64,000 nucleotides of DNA, from positions 1 to 64,000 of the forward strand of contig NZ_JALHKS010000006.1 in assembly GCF_022968825.1 (NCBI RefSeq), read 5' to 3'. Position 1 is the first letter of the stretch, and each line of letters starts with the position of its first letter. The DNA is from Chryseobacterium salipaludis (GTDB taxonomy: Bacteria; Bacteroidota; Bacteroidia; Flavobacteriales; Weeksellaceae). This document shows positions 18,111 to 26,785 of the stretch, in pieces. The position numbers and the translations under genes are program-made. The notes beneath the pieces are model-generated. The model ran no database searches. It was not told the DNA's origin and saw only the letters and a list, made by a program, of their open reading frames with translations.

Positions 18111-18641
18111 ATGAAAACACTTGTATCCTTACTCTTAGGCAGCGGCCTGCTCGTAGCTTCCTACCTGACGATCTTTACACCAAATGCCCTAAAAGCCGAG
18201 ACCGCCCGCTGCACCGGTTCAGCTTCCTGCTCAGCCTGTACCAATTGTTCCCGCTGCGGCCATTGTGGCGCCGGCGGCAGCTGTGGCGTTTGCCGGGGAA
18301 GTTCCTCCGGCCGCCAGGCCTACTCTTACGGAACGAATACCTCCGCACGAAAAAGATCATCCGCCGCGGCCTACACTTCTTCCCGCAGTATAGCGCATCG
18401 GTCCTCTGCCCCCTCCTCTCGGACTAAAACGATAGACCGTCCGCTCACCATAGGTACGGCCCTCTACCCTGTCAACGAAATCATCAACGTCCGCAAAGGT
18501 CCCGGCACGCAGTATCCCGTCCTTGAAAAAGTAACGCCGCAGTCTGAGCTAATACTGTTGCAGGTTCACCAGGGTTGGTATAAAGTCGAGGTTTCTGCAA
18601 CCGGCACCGTTGGCTATGTCTTTGCGAATGGCGTTCGCTGA
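18111..18641 (+). CDS. Secreted SH3b-domain protein with a Cys-rich segment
   Basis: 176 residues. A signal peptide (about 1-29) is followed by a short segment with eight cysteines (CTGSASCSACTNCSRCGHCG and CGVC, about 34-60), a Ser/Arg-rich linker, and a C-terminal bacterial SH3 domain (about 113-176: PVNEIINVRKGPGTQYPVLE, then GWYKVEV and GYVFANGV). SH3b domains bind cell-wall peptides or other ligands. The Cys-x2-Cys pattern suggests metal binding or several disulfides. No operon partner is evident. Confidence 0.75.
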   Translation: MKTLVSLLLGSGLLVASYLTIFTPNALKAETARCTGSASCSACTNCSRCGHCGAGGSCGVCRGSSSGRQAYSYGTNTSARKRSSAAAYTSSRSIAHRSSAPSSRTKTIDRPLTIGTALYPVNEIINVRKGPGTQYPVLEKVTPQSELILLQVHQGWYKVEVSATGTVGYVFANGVR

Positions 18642-18716
18642 TTCACACTTCGATCACCGAAAAGACTTTCGTACACCCGAAACCCTTACTATTAATTATA
18701 AATTAACGCAACACGT

Positions 18717-19118
18717 ATGAAAAAACTATTTATTTTTTCCCTGCTCTTCCTCGGCACTATGGGCTTCGCGCAGAAAAAAGAGTACGACCCCAAAATGATG
18801 GGCTGTTACAAGGGTTCCGAAGCTAATCAGCAGGTGGACGGCATTTCAAAATATTGGGTCTCCTGCCGCCTGGACAAAGGTAAAAGTGTGTTGCTGTTCG
18901 TAGCCATCGACCATGGCCGGGTACAGCAAACCACCGAAAACGGTACCTGGTGGACCGGCAATGGAAAATACTACGAACTGCACAAATATGATAACGTGAC
19001 CGATGTCTATAATTATGAAGTCCTGAGCAATGGTGATGTCCGCTTCAGATCAATCGAACTCATGGGGCAACAGGACGACACCTACGAGTTTACGGATTAT
19101 AAGATCGCAGAGGATTAA
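18717..19118 (+). CDS. Secreted hypothetical protein
   Basis: 133 residues with a clear signal peptide (KKLFIFSLLFLGTMGFAQ, cleavage after about 19). The mature part is rich in aromatic and charged residues and reads like a small lipocalin-like beta barrel (WVSCRLDKGKSVLLFVAI, NGTWWTGNGKYYELHKYD). I do not recognise the family. It lies 75 nt after the SH3-domain gene on the same strand. Confidence 0.65.
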   Translation: MKKLFIFSLLFLGTMGFAQKKEYDPKMMGCYKGSEANQQVDGISKYWVSCRLDKGKSVLLFVAIDHGRVQQTTENGTWWTGNGKYYELHKYDNVTDVYNYEVLSNGDVRFRSIELMGQQDDTYEFTDYKIAED

Positions 19119-19548
19119 AAAATGTGAAAATCAGGCAGTGGGCATGACTGCAAATCATTTCTCTTGTTTTTACAAAGGGTATCTGGCCCTTGACTTTAAA
19201 TGAGCGTTTTTTCTTTTATGACCACATAGGAAGCGTTTAAATATCTTGCAGGTTTAAAACGGTTCGACAACAAAATAATTTTAAATGAAGTCAGAAGGCG
19301 CCGGCACGCCGCACGGCGAAATACAGAAAAGCAGGTGCCGGGATGGCGCAATATAAGTTTGGCAAATAGACCTTGAGCGCTACATCTTAAGGCTAGTTCT
19401 GCTGAGTGATAATTCATTATAGCATAATGTATATCCGACAAAAGTGTAAGGTGTAAGCTCAAAAAAAGATATGTATATTTGGAAGAGTCATCCTCCGCAA
19501 AACGCTGGCCGCGAAATAAAAACCCAACTGTTAATTTGTACATAGCCG
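19119..19548. other. Gap of 430 bp before the DarTG genes
   Basis: No gene with coding character is visible. The only feature I can mark is the -7 box at 19474-19481. Confidence 0.45.
19474..19481 (+). promoter_or_regulatory. -7 box for darTG
   Basis: TATATTTG matches TAnnTTTG and lies 67 nt before the DarT start codon. Confidence 0.45.
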
Positions 19549-20172
19549 ATGCCCGATTTGAGTAAAACCTTTCTTTTCAGAATGACTCATATTGAGAACA
19601 TTCCTCACATTCTTCAATATGGCATCACCCATGCAACCTCAGAAAATGCCAACCCCGCTTTTGTTCCGATAGGCGACAGCACTTTAATTAATGCACGGAA
19701 TAACTTTTTACTAAATAATGGCCGACGCTTGGGAGCGTACATTCCGTTTTATCTTGGGGTCAGAACGCCAATGCTGTATGTGGTACAACACGGCTTCAAT
19801 ATGGTAGCACCCACACCAGCTGAAAACATTGTGTATTGTGTAACTTCTGTTCAGAAAATTATTGACTTGGGTTTGAACTATATGTTCACCGACGGGCATG
19901 CCGTGGATCGCTTCAGTTCACAATACACCGCAGCCAATCTTCAGGATATAGATACAATTCTGGACAAGGCAGCCATTAAGGCCAAATATTGGAAAGATGA
20001 ATACGATTTGGACAAAAAACGAAGAAAGGAAGCAGAGTTTTTAGTTGCAGGAGATATTGCACCGCAAGCTATTTTGGGCTTTGTAACTTACAATCAAATA
20101 GCAAAGGATAAAGTTGTTAACTTTGGTGCACAAGAAGCAAAGGTTTACATTGACCCCAATTATTATTTTTAG
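19549..20172 (+). CDS. darT: DarT-type ssDNA thymidine ADP-ribosyltransferase toxin
   Basis: 207 residues, the usual DarT (DUF4433) length. Family landmarks are present: FRMTHIENIPHILQYGI (10-26), the YIPFYLGVRTPMLY segment (64-77) with the conserved Arg, and RRKEAEFLV near 158-166, where Glu163 is the expected catalytic glutamate. DarT uses NAD to ADP-ribosylate thymidine in single-stranded DNA, blocking replication, and acts as a toxin in phage defence. The DarG gene follows 3 nt downstream in the normal toxin-antitoxin arrangement. Confidence 0.95.
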   Translation: MPDLSKTFLFRMTHIENIPHILQYGITHATSENANPAFVPIGDSTLINARNNFLLNNGRRLGAYIPFYLGVRTPMLYVVQHGFNMVAPTPAENIVYCVTSVQKIIDLGLNYMFTDGHAVDRFSSQYTAANLQDIDTILDKAAIKAKYWKDEYDLDKKRRKEAEFLVAGDIAPQAILGFVTYNQIAKDKVVNFGAQEAKVYIDPNYYF

Positions 20173-20175
20173 GAA

Positions 20176-21210
20176 ATGATACACTACAAAACAGGAAACC
20201 TGCTGGACAGCGAAGCAGAAGCATTGGTCAATACCGTGAATACCGTTGGGGTGATGGGTAAAGGAATTGCTTTGCAGTTTAAGAACAGGTTTCCCAACAA
20301 CTTTAAATTGTATGCCAAAGCATGCAAGAACAAGGAACTGAACGTGGGCCAACTGCTGGTAACTGAAGAAGAAGATTTGCTGTCCGGCAAAAAAATCATC
20401 ATCAATTTTCCGACAAAAACCACTTGGCGTCTGCCTTCCGAATACCAGTATATTGAATCAGGCCTCACTGCATTAGTGAAGGTAATTGAGGAGAAAAATA
20501 TTAAATCAATTGCGATTCCGCCTTTGGGTGCAGGCAATGGCGGCCTCGATTGGAACAGGGTAAAGCCGATTTTAGAAAAACAATTGGCAGCAGTTGATAG
20601 TGACATTTACATTTATGAACCAAATGCGGCTATACAGGAAGTGCTGAAAAAAGAGAGAGTGAAGCTCACGCCTGCCCGGGCCATGCTGCTTTCTGTTCTA
20701 TATGAACTGGTTCGAAACGGCGAGTTTGTCTCCGAATTTTCAGCCGAAAAAATTGCGTATTTCCTACAGCGTTTTGGCGCAAAGGAAACCTTTAAGCTGG
20801 AATTTCAGCCTAATTTTTACGGGCCCTATTCAGGCAAAGTAAAACACGTACTATATTATCTGAATGGCAGCTACCTGATGGGCTACAGTTCCAAAGATAA
20901 AAAACCATTTGAGGAACTGAGCTTAATTACTGATACTGAAGCGGAGGTAGAAGCATTTTTAAATAAGCCCGAAAATGCAGTTCACAAAAAAACAGTAGAA
21001 AAAACAAAAGCATTCCTGTCTGGCTATTATTCTCCATTTGGCTTGGAACTGCTGTCAACCATCGACTACATCATTTCTGAGAAGAACACGCGAAATCCTG
21101 AAGCAATTACACGGGAACTGGAAAACTGGAGCGGCCGTAAAAAAACCTTATTTACCAATCCGAAATTTGTCGAGATCGCAATTGATAGTCTGGAGATGCA
21201 TCTTGATTAA
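20176..21210 (+). CDS. darG: DarG-type macrodomain antitoxin
   Basis: 344 residues. The N-terminal macrodomain (about 1-155) shows GNLLDSEAEALVNTVNTVG, GVMGKGIALQF and PPLGAGNGGLDW, the ADP-ribose-binding loops; it should remove ADP-ribose from DNA. The C-terminal part (about 160-344, starting KLTPARAMLLSVLYELVRNG) is the DarT-neutralising domain. Its pairing with the adjacent toxin makes the assignment secure. Confidence 0.95.
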   Translation: MIHYKTGNLLDSEAEALVNTVNTVGVMGKGIALQFKNRFPNNFKLYAKACKNKELNVGQLLVTEEEDLLSGKKIIINFPTKTTWRLPSEYQYIESGLTALVKVIEEKNIKSIAIPPLGAGNGGLDWNRVKPILEKQLAAVDSDIYIYEPNAAIQEVLKKERVKLTPARAMLLSVLYELVRNGEFVSEFSAEKIAYFLQRFGAKETFKLEFQPNFYGPYSGKVKHVLYYLNGSYLMGYSSKDKKPFEELSLITDTEAEVEAFLNKPENAVHKKTVEKTKAFLSGYYSPFGLELLSTIDYIISEKNTRNPEAITRELENWSGRKKTLFTNPKFVEIAIDSLEMHLD

Positions 21211-21385
21211 TGGCAGGATAATACTGAAAGCCGCTTGCAGAGATACCCTATATTACTCTTTCTACTTTATCTTTCGGTCAGAGTCCAATTATTGAACTTC
21301 TATACTGTAAATACATATTTAAATATACTCTTCATCTTGTGCAAATTTCAACAAGACACACAGTATAAACATACAATTAAGAAAC

Positions 21386-21733
21386 ATGGTTGAAGCAACT
21401 TTTAGAGGTACGGGGCAATTAAATGGTCCGGTCCCCATTAATAAAACTATTGAAGTAGACGAACAAACTGCTAAAGATTTAGGAAGCTTAAAAAGAGATG
21501 AAGTTAAACTTGCAATTCTGGCAATGCATTATCCGGGTGTAAAAGTTAATCCTCGAAACATTTCCGTAAATATAAAGCGAATTAATAAAAAAGAAGACTA
21601 TAATGTTTATGGGAAATTTGTAAAAAGGAATAGTCCAAAATCTTTCAGCATCTTAAATATACTTTCTTGGATTGTGTTCTTACCCTTCAAATTGGCGTGG
21701 TGGTTATTAAAAAGCATCTGGAAAAATGGATAA
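21386..21733 (+). CDS. Hypothetical protein with C-terminal membrane segment
   Basis: 115 residues. The N-terminal 80 residues look like a small beta-rich domain (MVEATFRGTGQLNGPV, then NISVNIKRINKKED). The C-terminus has a hydrophobic, Trp-rich stretch (ILSWIVFLPFKLAWWLL, about 93-109). It lies 15 nt before the candidate nuclease on the same strand and may be its partner. No family is recognised. Confidence 0.55.
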   Translation: MVEATFRGTGQLNGPVPINKTIEVDEQTAKDLGSLKRDEVKLAILAMHYPGVKVNPRNISVNIKRINKKEDYNVYGKFVKRNSPKSFSILNILSWIVFLPFKLAWWLLKSIWKNG

Positions 21734-21748
21734 TTACATTTACGCTAA

Positions 21749-22348
21749 ATGGCAGATATGAGATATGAACTTAAATATACAGAACTGATTTTCGAAATTA
21801 TAAATTCAGAAAGATTTAAAAACGGCTTAGAAATAATTAACACCTCCTATCCCAATTTAAAACAGGAAGCACTAATAAGAAATTTAATCCTTGAGGAATT
21901 AAACAGTCGCTTTCTTTCAGCAGGAATCACTAATCTGAAGGCATTTGCTGAACATCCAAGAGTTAAAGGGACAAGAATAGACTTATCAATTGTAGATGTA
22001 GACACTATCGAAAGCCCTTTTAAGATCGAATTTAAATACCAGTTTTCCAAGGATTGTAACAACATGAAAGATTACTGGAAAGTTGTTGACAGGGATTTCG
22101 AAGTTAGAGTAAGTGATCTGTTTATTTTAATAATATCTGATTGGGATGTTCAGGAAAAGAGTTATTTTGACAGTCAATGGGGAATAACTTCGAATTTGTC
22201 CAGATACGTTTCAAAAAAAACGGATTGGAAAGCAAATATTATTCAGAACTTTAAGAGATTCGAAAAAGCACAACTTAAAGAGTGTGAAACAATATCAGTA
22301 AAAAATCCGTATAGAACTCAATATTATTTTTATCTTCTTTCCAGATAA
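21749..22348 (+). CDS. Candidate PD-(D/E)XK nuclease-like protein
   Basis: 199 residues. An N-terminal helix with Glu (LKQEALIRNLILEELN, 37-52) precedes a strand-turn-strand TRIDLSIVD with Asp78 and KIEFKYQ with Glu94-x-Lys96. That is the order and spacing of a PD-(D/E)XK active site. The rest reads as alternating strands and helices (DLFILIISDWD). The nuclease call is a motif-level inference. The position next to DarTG supports a defence role. It is AT-rich compared with the capsule ends. Confidence 0.55.
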   Translation: MADMRYELKYTELIFEIINSERFKNGLEIINTSYPNLKQEALIRNLILEELNSRFLSAGITNLKAFAEHPRVKGTRIDLSIVDVDTIESPFKIEFKYQFSKDCNNMKDYWKVVDRDFEVRVSDLFILIISDWDVQEKSYFDSQWGITSNLSRYVSKKTDWKANIIQNFKRFEKAQLKECETISVKNPYRTQYYFYLLSR

Positions 22349-22558
22349 CGGCTCCTGTGACACAACAGTATTTTGAAATCTGGAATTTGACTTGAAAGCT
22401 GATGTGTGATGAGATTACTTAGTGTCCTCGCAATGCAGAAGCTGTTTTTTAAGGCTAGCTGAGTCTCTATGGGCAATCCTTACCAACCTGCAAATATCTT
22501 TTGTGTCTGGCCGAAGAAACATCCAGCCGGACGTACGAGTGATGCTTCAGCAGTTTTG

Positions 22559-23719
22559 TCATTCATCAATTAATTGCTCATCTTTCGTTTCACTGTCTTC
22601 GGTGCCATGGCTTTGCTGTTGGGAAGTTTTGTATTCTGCAAAAATTAAACTAAAGAGCACCATAAGTCCAAACATCAGTACTATGACAATCCACCACTTT
22701 AAGATATTAAATATCCATAAATAAGGCAAACACGCAACAATTATAAAAAGTATATTTTCCTTCCGTACCCTTGAAAACTGACCCGATAGTAAATTTTTAA
22801 AAAGCTCGTTTAACAGCACTATAAGTGTCCAACCAAAGAAGACAAAAATAACTTTTCGCAGCCAGGTTGACAGGTAGGGGCGTTCATCAATAAATAATGT
22901 ACTGAATGTTAAAACGATTGCAATGACAGAAAGCGTGTTAATAATTACGGAAAAGCTTTTAGCTCGAACTGTGCTTTCTTTTTTCTTATATATGTAGGAG
23001 AGATTCAGGTTAAGAATTCGATCTCTTTCGAGCACCATATTATCCCCGGGAATATCCCTGACTATAGTTTCATCAGAAGTCTTACTTCGTACATATTTTT
23101 TAACATCCGATAGAACAATGGTCTGCAGCATAAAATTTTCGGAAGATGTGAAATAGCCATCTACTTTTCCAGAATATAAGATAGTATTTTCTCCACCATC
23201 GATGAGAACGTCTGCCACAGTATAAGAATAAGTAAGTGTATCGTCGGTATTGCTGCTATACTGGCCTGTTATCAGTCCTTCCCAATAATTTTCATATTTG
23301 AAAATACCCAAAACCCGAAAGAGGGAGGTCTTTGTAAATCTGTAGAAAAGATACCCAAAAAAAATTGAAATCAGATAAACACATGACGTAAGAAGAATGA
23401 TATCAGCAAATAATTCTTTATCGTAGTCTGGAATTTTGTTATTAGAAAGCTGTGTGAAATTTTGTGAGATCTTGTTGTAGGTCAGATTTTCCAATAGCCG
23501 TAAGCTAAAGACATTTTCAAGCGACCAAAAAATTAATCCGGAAAGGGCCAGCATCAGTACACTTGCCAATACGGTTAATACGGTTCTCTCGAAAAGATTG
23601 CCTCTCTCAAACTCTTTAGAATATTCTTTCCTAAATAAAAATTTCCGGAACAGAAAGCCCGGAAATATAAATATCATTACATAAAGAATAGTGTTTAAGG
23701 CAATATTAAGATCTCCCAT
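22559..23719 (-). CDS. Multi-pass membrane protein, DUF6338-like
   Basis: 386 residues. Two N-terminal helices (about 7-25, 45-70), one at about 108-128, a soluble middle region (about 150-260) with a small beta-barrel look (ADVLIDGGENTILYSGKVDG), then three to four C-terminal helices and a charged tail. This layout resembles the DUF6338 family, whose role is unknown; the match is from memory. The upstream small gene ends 4 nt before its start codon, so the two are likely co-transcribed. Confidence 0.6.
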   Translation of the reverse strand: MGDLNIALNTILYVMIFIFPGFLFRKFLFRKEYSKEFERGNLFERTVLTVLASVLMLALSGLIFWSLENVFSLRLLENLTYNKISQNFTQLSNNKIPDYDKELFADIILLTSCVYLISIFFGYLFYRFTKTSLFRVLGIFKYENYWEGLITGQYSSNTDDTLTYSYTVADVLIDGGENTILYSGKVDGYFTSSENFMLQTIVLSDVKKYVRSKTSDETIVRDIPGDNMVLERDRILNLNLSYIYKKKESTVRAKSFSVIINTLSVIAIVLTFSTLFIDERPYLSTWLRKVIFVFFGWTLIVLLNELFKNLLSGQFSRVRKENILFIIVACLPYLWIFNILKWWIVIVLMFGLMVLFSLIFAEYKTSQQQSHGTEDSETKDEQLIDE

Positions 23720-23723
23720 TGCA

Positions 23724-24077
23724 CTATTTTACTACGATAGTAATTTTTCTATCGGATAGATGAACAGTTTTGCTTTTTTCACCTTTTTTCTTTCTTAACT
23801 CTTCAACTGCAGAATTAATTAGCTGTCTGTCGTTTGGATTTTTAAAATCTTCCCGAAAGTTATTAATCGATCTGTCCTCCGCAGCAGTAACAAGCGTAGT
23901 AAAAAAGGAATTGATAAGATAAAACACATTTGATAAAATAACCATAGCTGTATTTTTTCTGTTAAGCAAATGTAAGAACAAAAACTTATCCACAACCATT
24001 GCACAGTATAAATTTTTGATTATTTTAACAGCTGTCCTAAAAAGTCCCTGCAGATAAAATATTGAATCCTGTGCCAA
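23724..24077 (-). CDS. Small hypothetical protein preceding the membrane protein
   Basis: Up to 117 residues from a TTG at 24077; internal ATGs (for example at MVVDKFLFLHL) give a shorter protein. The C-terminal half is charged (NDRQLINSAVEELRKKKGEK). It ends 4 nt before the membrane-protein start, which argues for a real gene, but the start is uncertain and no family is recognised. Confidence 0.4.
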   Translation of the reverse strand: MAQDSIFYLQGLFRTAVKIIKNLYCAMVVDKFLFLHLLNRKNTAMVILSNVFYLINSFFTTLVTAAEDRSINNFREDFKNPNDRQLINSAVEELRKKKGEKSKTVHLSDRKITIVVK

Positions 24078-24258
24078 TTGTGTTATTTCAGTGCCTTATA
24101 AACATACGCTCTTTAACGCCGACACTTGGAAACCATTCCTTCCAAAAGGTCTTGATGCGATCTATTAAGTTAGCAAAGTAAAATATCTTTACTAGCCATA
24201 TTATAGTCCCTTTTTGAATTGTTTTGCATAATCATAGAGCATAGGACGCTTAGCTTTT

Positions 24259-24858
24259 TTATTCCAACATAATCTCATACCTAATTTTAAGCTGTTTCAT
24301 ACATCCTGAACAAGTTCCACATGCATAGTTGGAAATATGGCATGAATGAGCGATACTGATGAGTTCAAGAGGAACATTATACTTCTGAACTAACTCATGA
24401 CTGTAATAATCCAATGTTGGACACTTTATCTTAATTTTCCCTTCTTGAAAAGATGTCAAATTATTAATCAATTTGTAAAATTCTTTTGTTCCATCAGTAT
24501 GGAATTGATCAGATTTAACCGACGCTAAGTAAAGTTCTGTAATTCCGTCTTTTATTCCTTGCATCGAAGCTAATGTGATCAACAATTGATTTCTAAATGG
24601 CCACCATTCCTCAGATGGGCCAATATCTATATTTTCAGAATTTGCTAATGTGCCTGATCCCAGATGTCTACAATCTACTTTAATAACTTTATGGTTAATC
24701 CCTAACTTCTCGCAGACAAACTTCGAAACATAAATCTCTCTCTCTGCTACAGTTTGGCCGTAATCAATCGTATAGGCCAAGTTAGGTCTCAATTTATAAG
24801 CGAGACAAATTGAGTCTACACCTCCTGATAATAATAACGCTCTTTTTACAGCTTCCAT
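24259..24858 (-). CDS. QueC-like enzyme (7-cyano-7-deazaguanine synthase family)
   Basis: 199 residues. The PP-loop is SGGVDS (11-16), followed by the QueC-type TIDYGQ (30-35), the FRNQ segment (88-91) equivalent to the GRN motif, and a zinc site C173-x6-C180-x2-C183-x2-C186. All key QueC residues are kept. Classical QueC makes preQ0 from carboxy-deazaguanine with ATP and ammonia for tRNA. No other queuosine genes are present here, and QueC homologues also occur in phage-defence systems (Qat, type IV CBASS). It overlaps the upstream kinase/transferase gene by 13 nt, so it belongs to that operon and is probably a specialised homologue. Confidence 0.85.
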   Translation of the reverse strand: MEAVKRALLLSGGVDSICLAYKLRPNLAYTIDYGQTVAEREIYVSKFVCEKLGINHKVIKVDCRHLGSGTLANSENIDIGPSEEWWPFRNQLLITLASMQGIKDGITELYLASVKSDQFHTDGTKEFYKLINNLTSFQEGKIKIKCPTLDYYSHELVQKYNVPLELISIAHSCHISNYACGTCSGCMKQLKIRYEIMLE

Positions 24859-26036
24859 ATAGTATGATATATAGCTGTTGTTAAGTGCTTAAAAATATCC
24901 ACATTTGCCGGCTTTAACATTAGAAGTTTATCATCAGTACAGGTGCGGTGATATGCTACCATCTTTTTACCCTTCGCCATAGAATATCCTGCTTCAATTA
25001 AAGTTCCTGAATCTAAATTGTCTAAAACAAGAAATATTATGTCAGAGTTTTCTATCGCTTCGAGATCTTTTTTAGCAATATTTGCATGATCACCAATTCC
25101 TATGTCATGAAACGGCGAAAATACATTTATTCCAAATGACAAAAAGGCGGATCGAACCTTTTCTATTAAAATCAAGTCAGATAAAGAAAAAAATGGTGAT
25201 GCTATGTATACCTGCATTTTTTCGAGCACCTCATGCTTGTATTCACGATATTTGAAGTTTTCTAATATTGAGGTATCAACGTAGGCTTTCAGATCGCAAT
25301 ATATGGCAGTTGATCTCGATGCGTATAGAGCCGCGTCTTCAATTGAAAGCTTTCTCTCCATCCAGTAATAACCAAAACTTCCTGTGAAAACATCACCTGA
25401 TCCGATCTTATTTACATTATATGTAATGTATGATGGAATGTTAACTATTTTGTCTTCTAAGTATAAGCTGGCACCGTACGGTCCATTCTTTATAATGAAA
25501 GCTGTTACAAGTTCTACCTGGAAAAAATATTTTATAATTTCGTCAATATTATCTGTACCGGCGATCGATTGGGCTTCCTTTTTATTTACTACATAAATCA
25601 GTTCTTCTGCTTTCCCAAACTCACTAAACTTTTCAGGTCTTTCTGCGGTTTGAGGGTCATATACAACTTTTTGTCCCTGTATGGAAAGAGCTGCTTCCAA
25701 CAATCCAAAGACTATAATATTATCTGAGCTTACATTCAGAGTTCTCAATCTTGAAATACACTGTAAACTTGGAATTATTTCTGGTTCATCTAATGAAAAA
25801 CAGTATTTGAATACTATCAGCTCATGATGCTCCTTACAATAAAATGAGAAATTTTTATAAGCTTTTTTATTTTCGTTAAGGTATGTAACGGTTTGACTAT
25901 TTCCTACAGTTGAGTATTTTGTAGGACAGTTGTTCTCTAGTAAGAACTTCGTTGCACGAAATCCGGACCCATATAGTTCAGTTGAAATATCGTCGTAATC
26001 TATTTCTAGATACGTTCCTCCTAATACATTAATCAT
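24846..26036 (-). CDS. PfkB-type kinase fused to nucleoside 2-deoxyribosyltransferase-like domain
   Basis: About 396 residues from the ATG at 26036, which overlaps the preceding stop by 8 nt; an ATG at 26060 would add eight residues. Residues about 1-270 are a PfkB/ribokinase-like domain starting INVLGGTYLEIDYDD and ending with the GSGD anion-hole/catalytic motif near 210. After a linker, MQVYIASPFFSLSDLILIEK begins a nucleoside 2-deoxyribosyltransferase-like domain (about 275-396) with LDNLDSGTLIEAGYSMAKG, where the Glu is the expected nucleophile. The fusion suggests nucleoside phosphorylation or cleavage chemistry. It sits between a small Gly/Ser-rich protein and the QueC-like enzyme. Confidence 0.82.
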   Translation of the reverse strand: MINVLGGTYLEIDYDDISTELYGSGFRATKFLLENNCPTKYSTVGNSQTVTYLNENKKAYKNFSFYCKEHHELIVFKYCFSLDEPEIIPSLQCISRLRTLNVSSDNIIVFGLLEAALSIQGQKVVYDPQTAERPEKFSEFGKAEELIYVVNKKEAQSIAGTDNIDEIIKYFFQVELVTAFIIKNGPYGASLYLEDKIVNIPSYITYNVNKIGSGDVFTGSFGYYWMERKLSIEDAALYASRSTAIYCDLKAYVDTSILENFKYREYKHEVLEKMQVYIASPFFSLSDLILIEKVRSAFLSFGINVFSPFHDIGIGDHANIAKKDLEAIENSDIIFLVLDNLDSGTLIEAGYSMAKGKKMVAYHRTCTDDKLLMLKPANVDIFKHLTTAIYHTIWKL

Positions 26037-26355
26037 TTTGTTTTTTTTGTATGTATACAATACAAGCTGGTGAATTTATGGATTTTATTTCAGCAGTATA
26101 AGACGTGCCATTTTTAATACACTCAATAATATCTACGGTATTCAAATGAAGAATGGTTCCTAGGATTTCACCATTCCGATCTTCCAAAATCAGGGTTTCA
26201 CTACTGGAAAGCATCACCTCTAAAACGTCTCTTACTTGATGCTTTTTGAGAACCATAATATCAATTGAAGAAACAGTCGTTGTCAATGTAGTTTTGTCGC
26301 AATCAAATTTGTTTCGTTGTGGCGCTACATAGCTACCCCCACCAGATCCACTCAT
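26029..26355 (-). CDS. Small Gly/Ser-rich protein of the QueC-like operon
   Basis: 108 residues. The N-terminus is MSGSGGGSYVAPQRNKFDCD, a flexible glycine-rich tail, followed by a compact beta-rich domain (LEVMLSSSETLILEDRNGE, then TSYTAEIKSINSPACIVYIQ). I recognise no enzyme motif. It is translationally coupled to the PfkB fusion. A flexible Gly-rich N-terminus next to a QueC-like enzyme makes it a possible modified partner protein, but this is speculation; after Met removal the first residue would be Ser, not Gly. Confidence 0.7.
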   Translation of the reverse strand: MSGSGGGSYVAPQRNKFDCDKTTLTTTVSSIDIMVLKKHQVRDVLEVMLSSSETLILEDRNGEILGTILHLNTVDIIECIKNGTSYTAEIKSINSPACIVYIQKKQND

Positions 26356-26441
26356 ATTATTTATATAATTAAATTGTGATGACTCAATGTTCAGTTCAGC
26401 AGTTTTATTGCATATGCTGTCAGAATAAAAATGATATATCT

Positions 26442-26750
26442 CTATTCATAATTTTTTCTTCTTATCTTGAATTCTTTCTTGAGGGTTATAATCTCATCTT
26501 GGAGATTCTTTAGTTCAACTGAGCTAAGTTTTTCAAATAATAACATAGGATTTATTTCTAAAAAATTACAGATCTTTATTACGTTGGCGGTAGTGAGGTT
26601 GGCTTCCCCTTTTTCAATTCTACCGATGTGATTTATAGAAAGTTCTATTTCGTTGGCAAGATCTTGTTGAGAAATCTTTTTGCGTAATCGGTTTACGTGG
26701 ATAATAATACCCATCTGTTTCAGTACATCAATTGGATTCCATTTATACAT
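26442..26750 (-). CDS. XRE-family helix-turn-helix regulator
   Basis: 102 residues. The HTH_3 domain is clear: GIIIHVNRLRKKISQQDLAN, then SINHIGRIEKGEANLTTANV, with a C-terminal coiled coil (VELKNLQDEIITLKKEFKIR). It reads in the same direction as the small protein, PfkB fusion and QueC-like genes, 86 nt upstream. It is the likely regulator of the operon. Palindromes lie just upstream of its start. Confidence 0.85.
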   Translation of the reverse strand: MYKWNPIDVLKQMGIIIHVNRLRKKISQQDLANEIELSINHIGRIEKGEANLTTANVIKICNFLEINPMLLFEKLSSVELKNLQDEIITLKKEFKIRRKNYE

Positions 26751-26785
26751 TCAATAAAAATTGAAATTTTATTCAAAATTCATCA

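Noticed and set aside
24259-24858. Housekeeping queC for queuosine synthesis
   Set aside because: Motifs are intact, but no queD, queE or queF is nearby and the gene overlaps a PfkB/deoxyribosyltransferase fusion in a defence island. A housekeeping role cannot be fully excluded.
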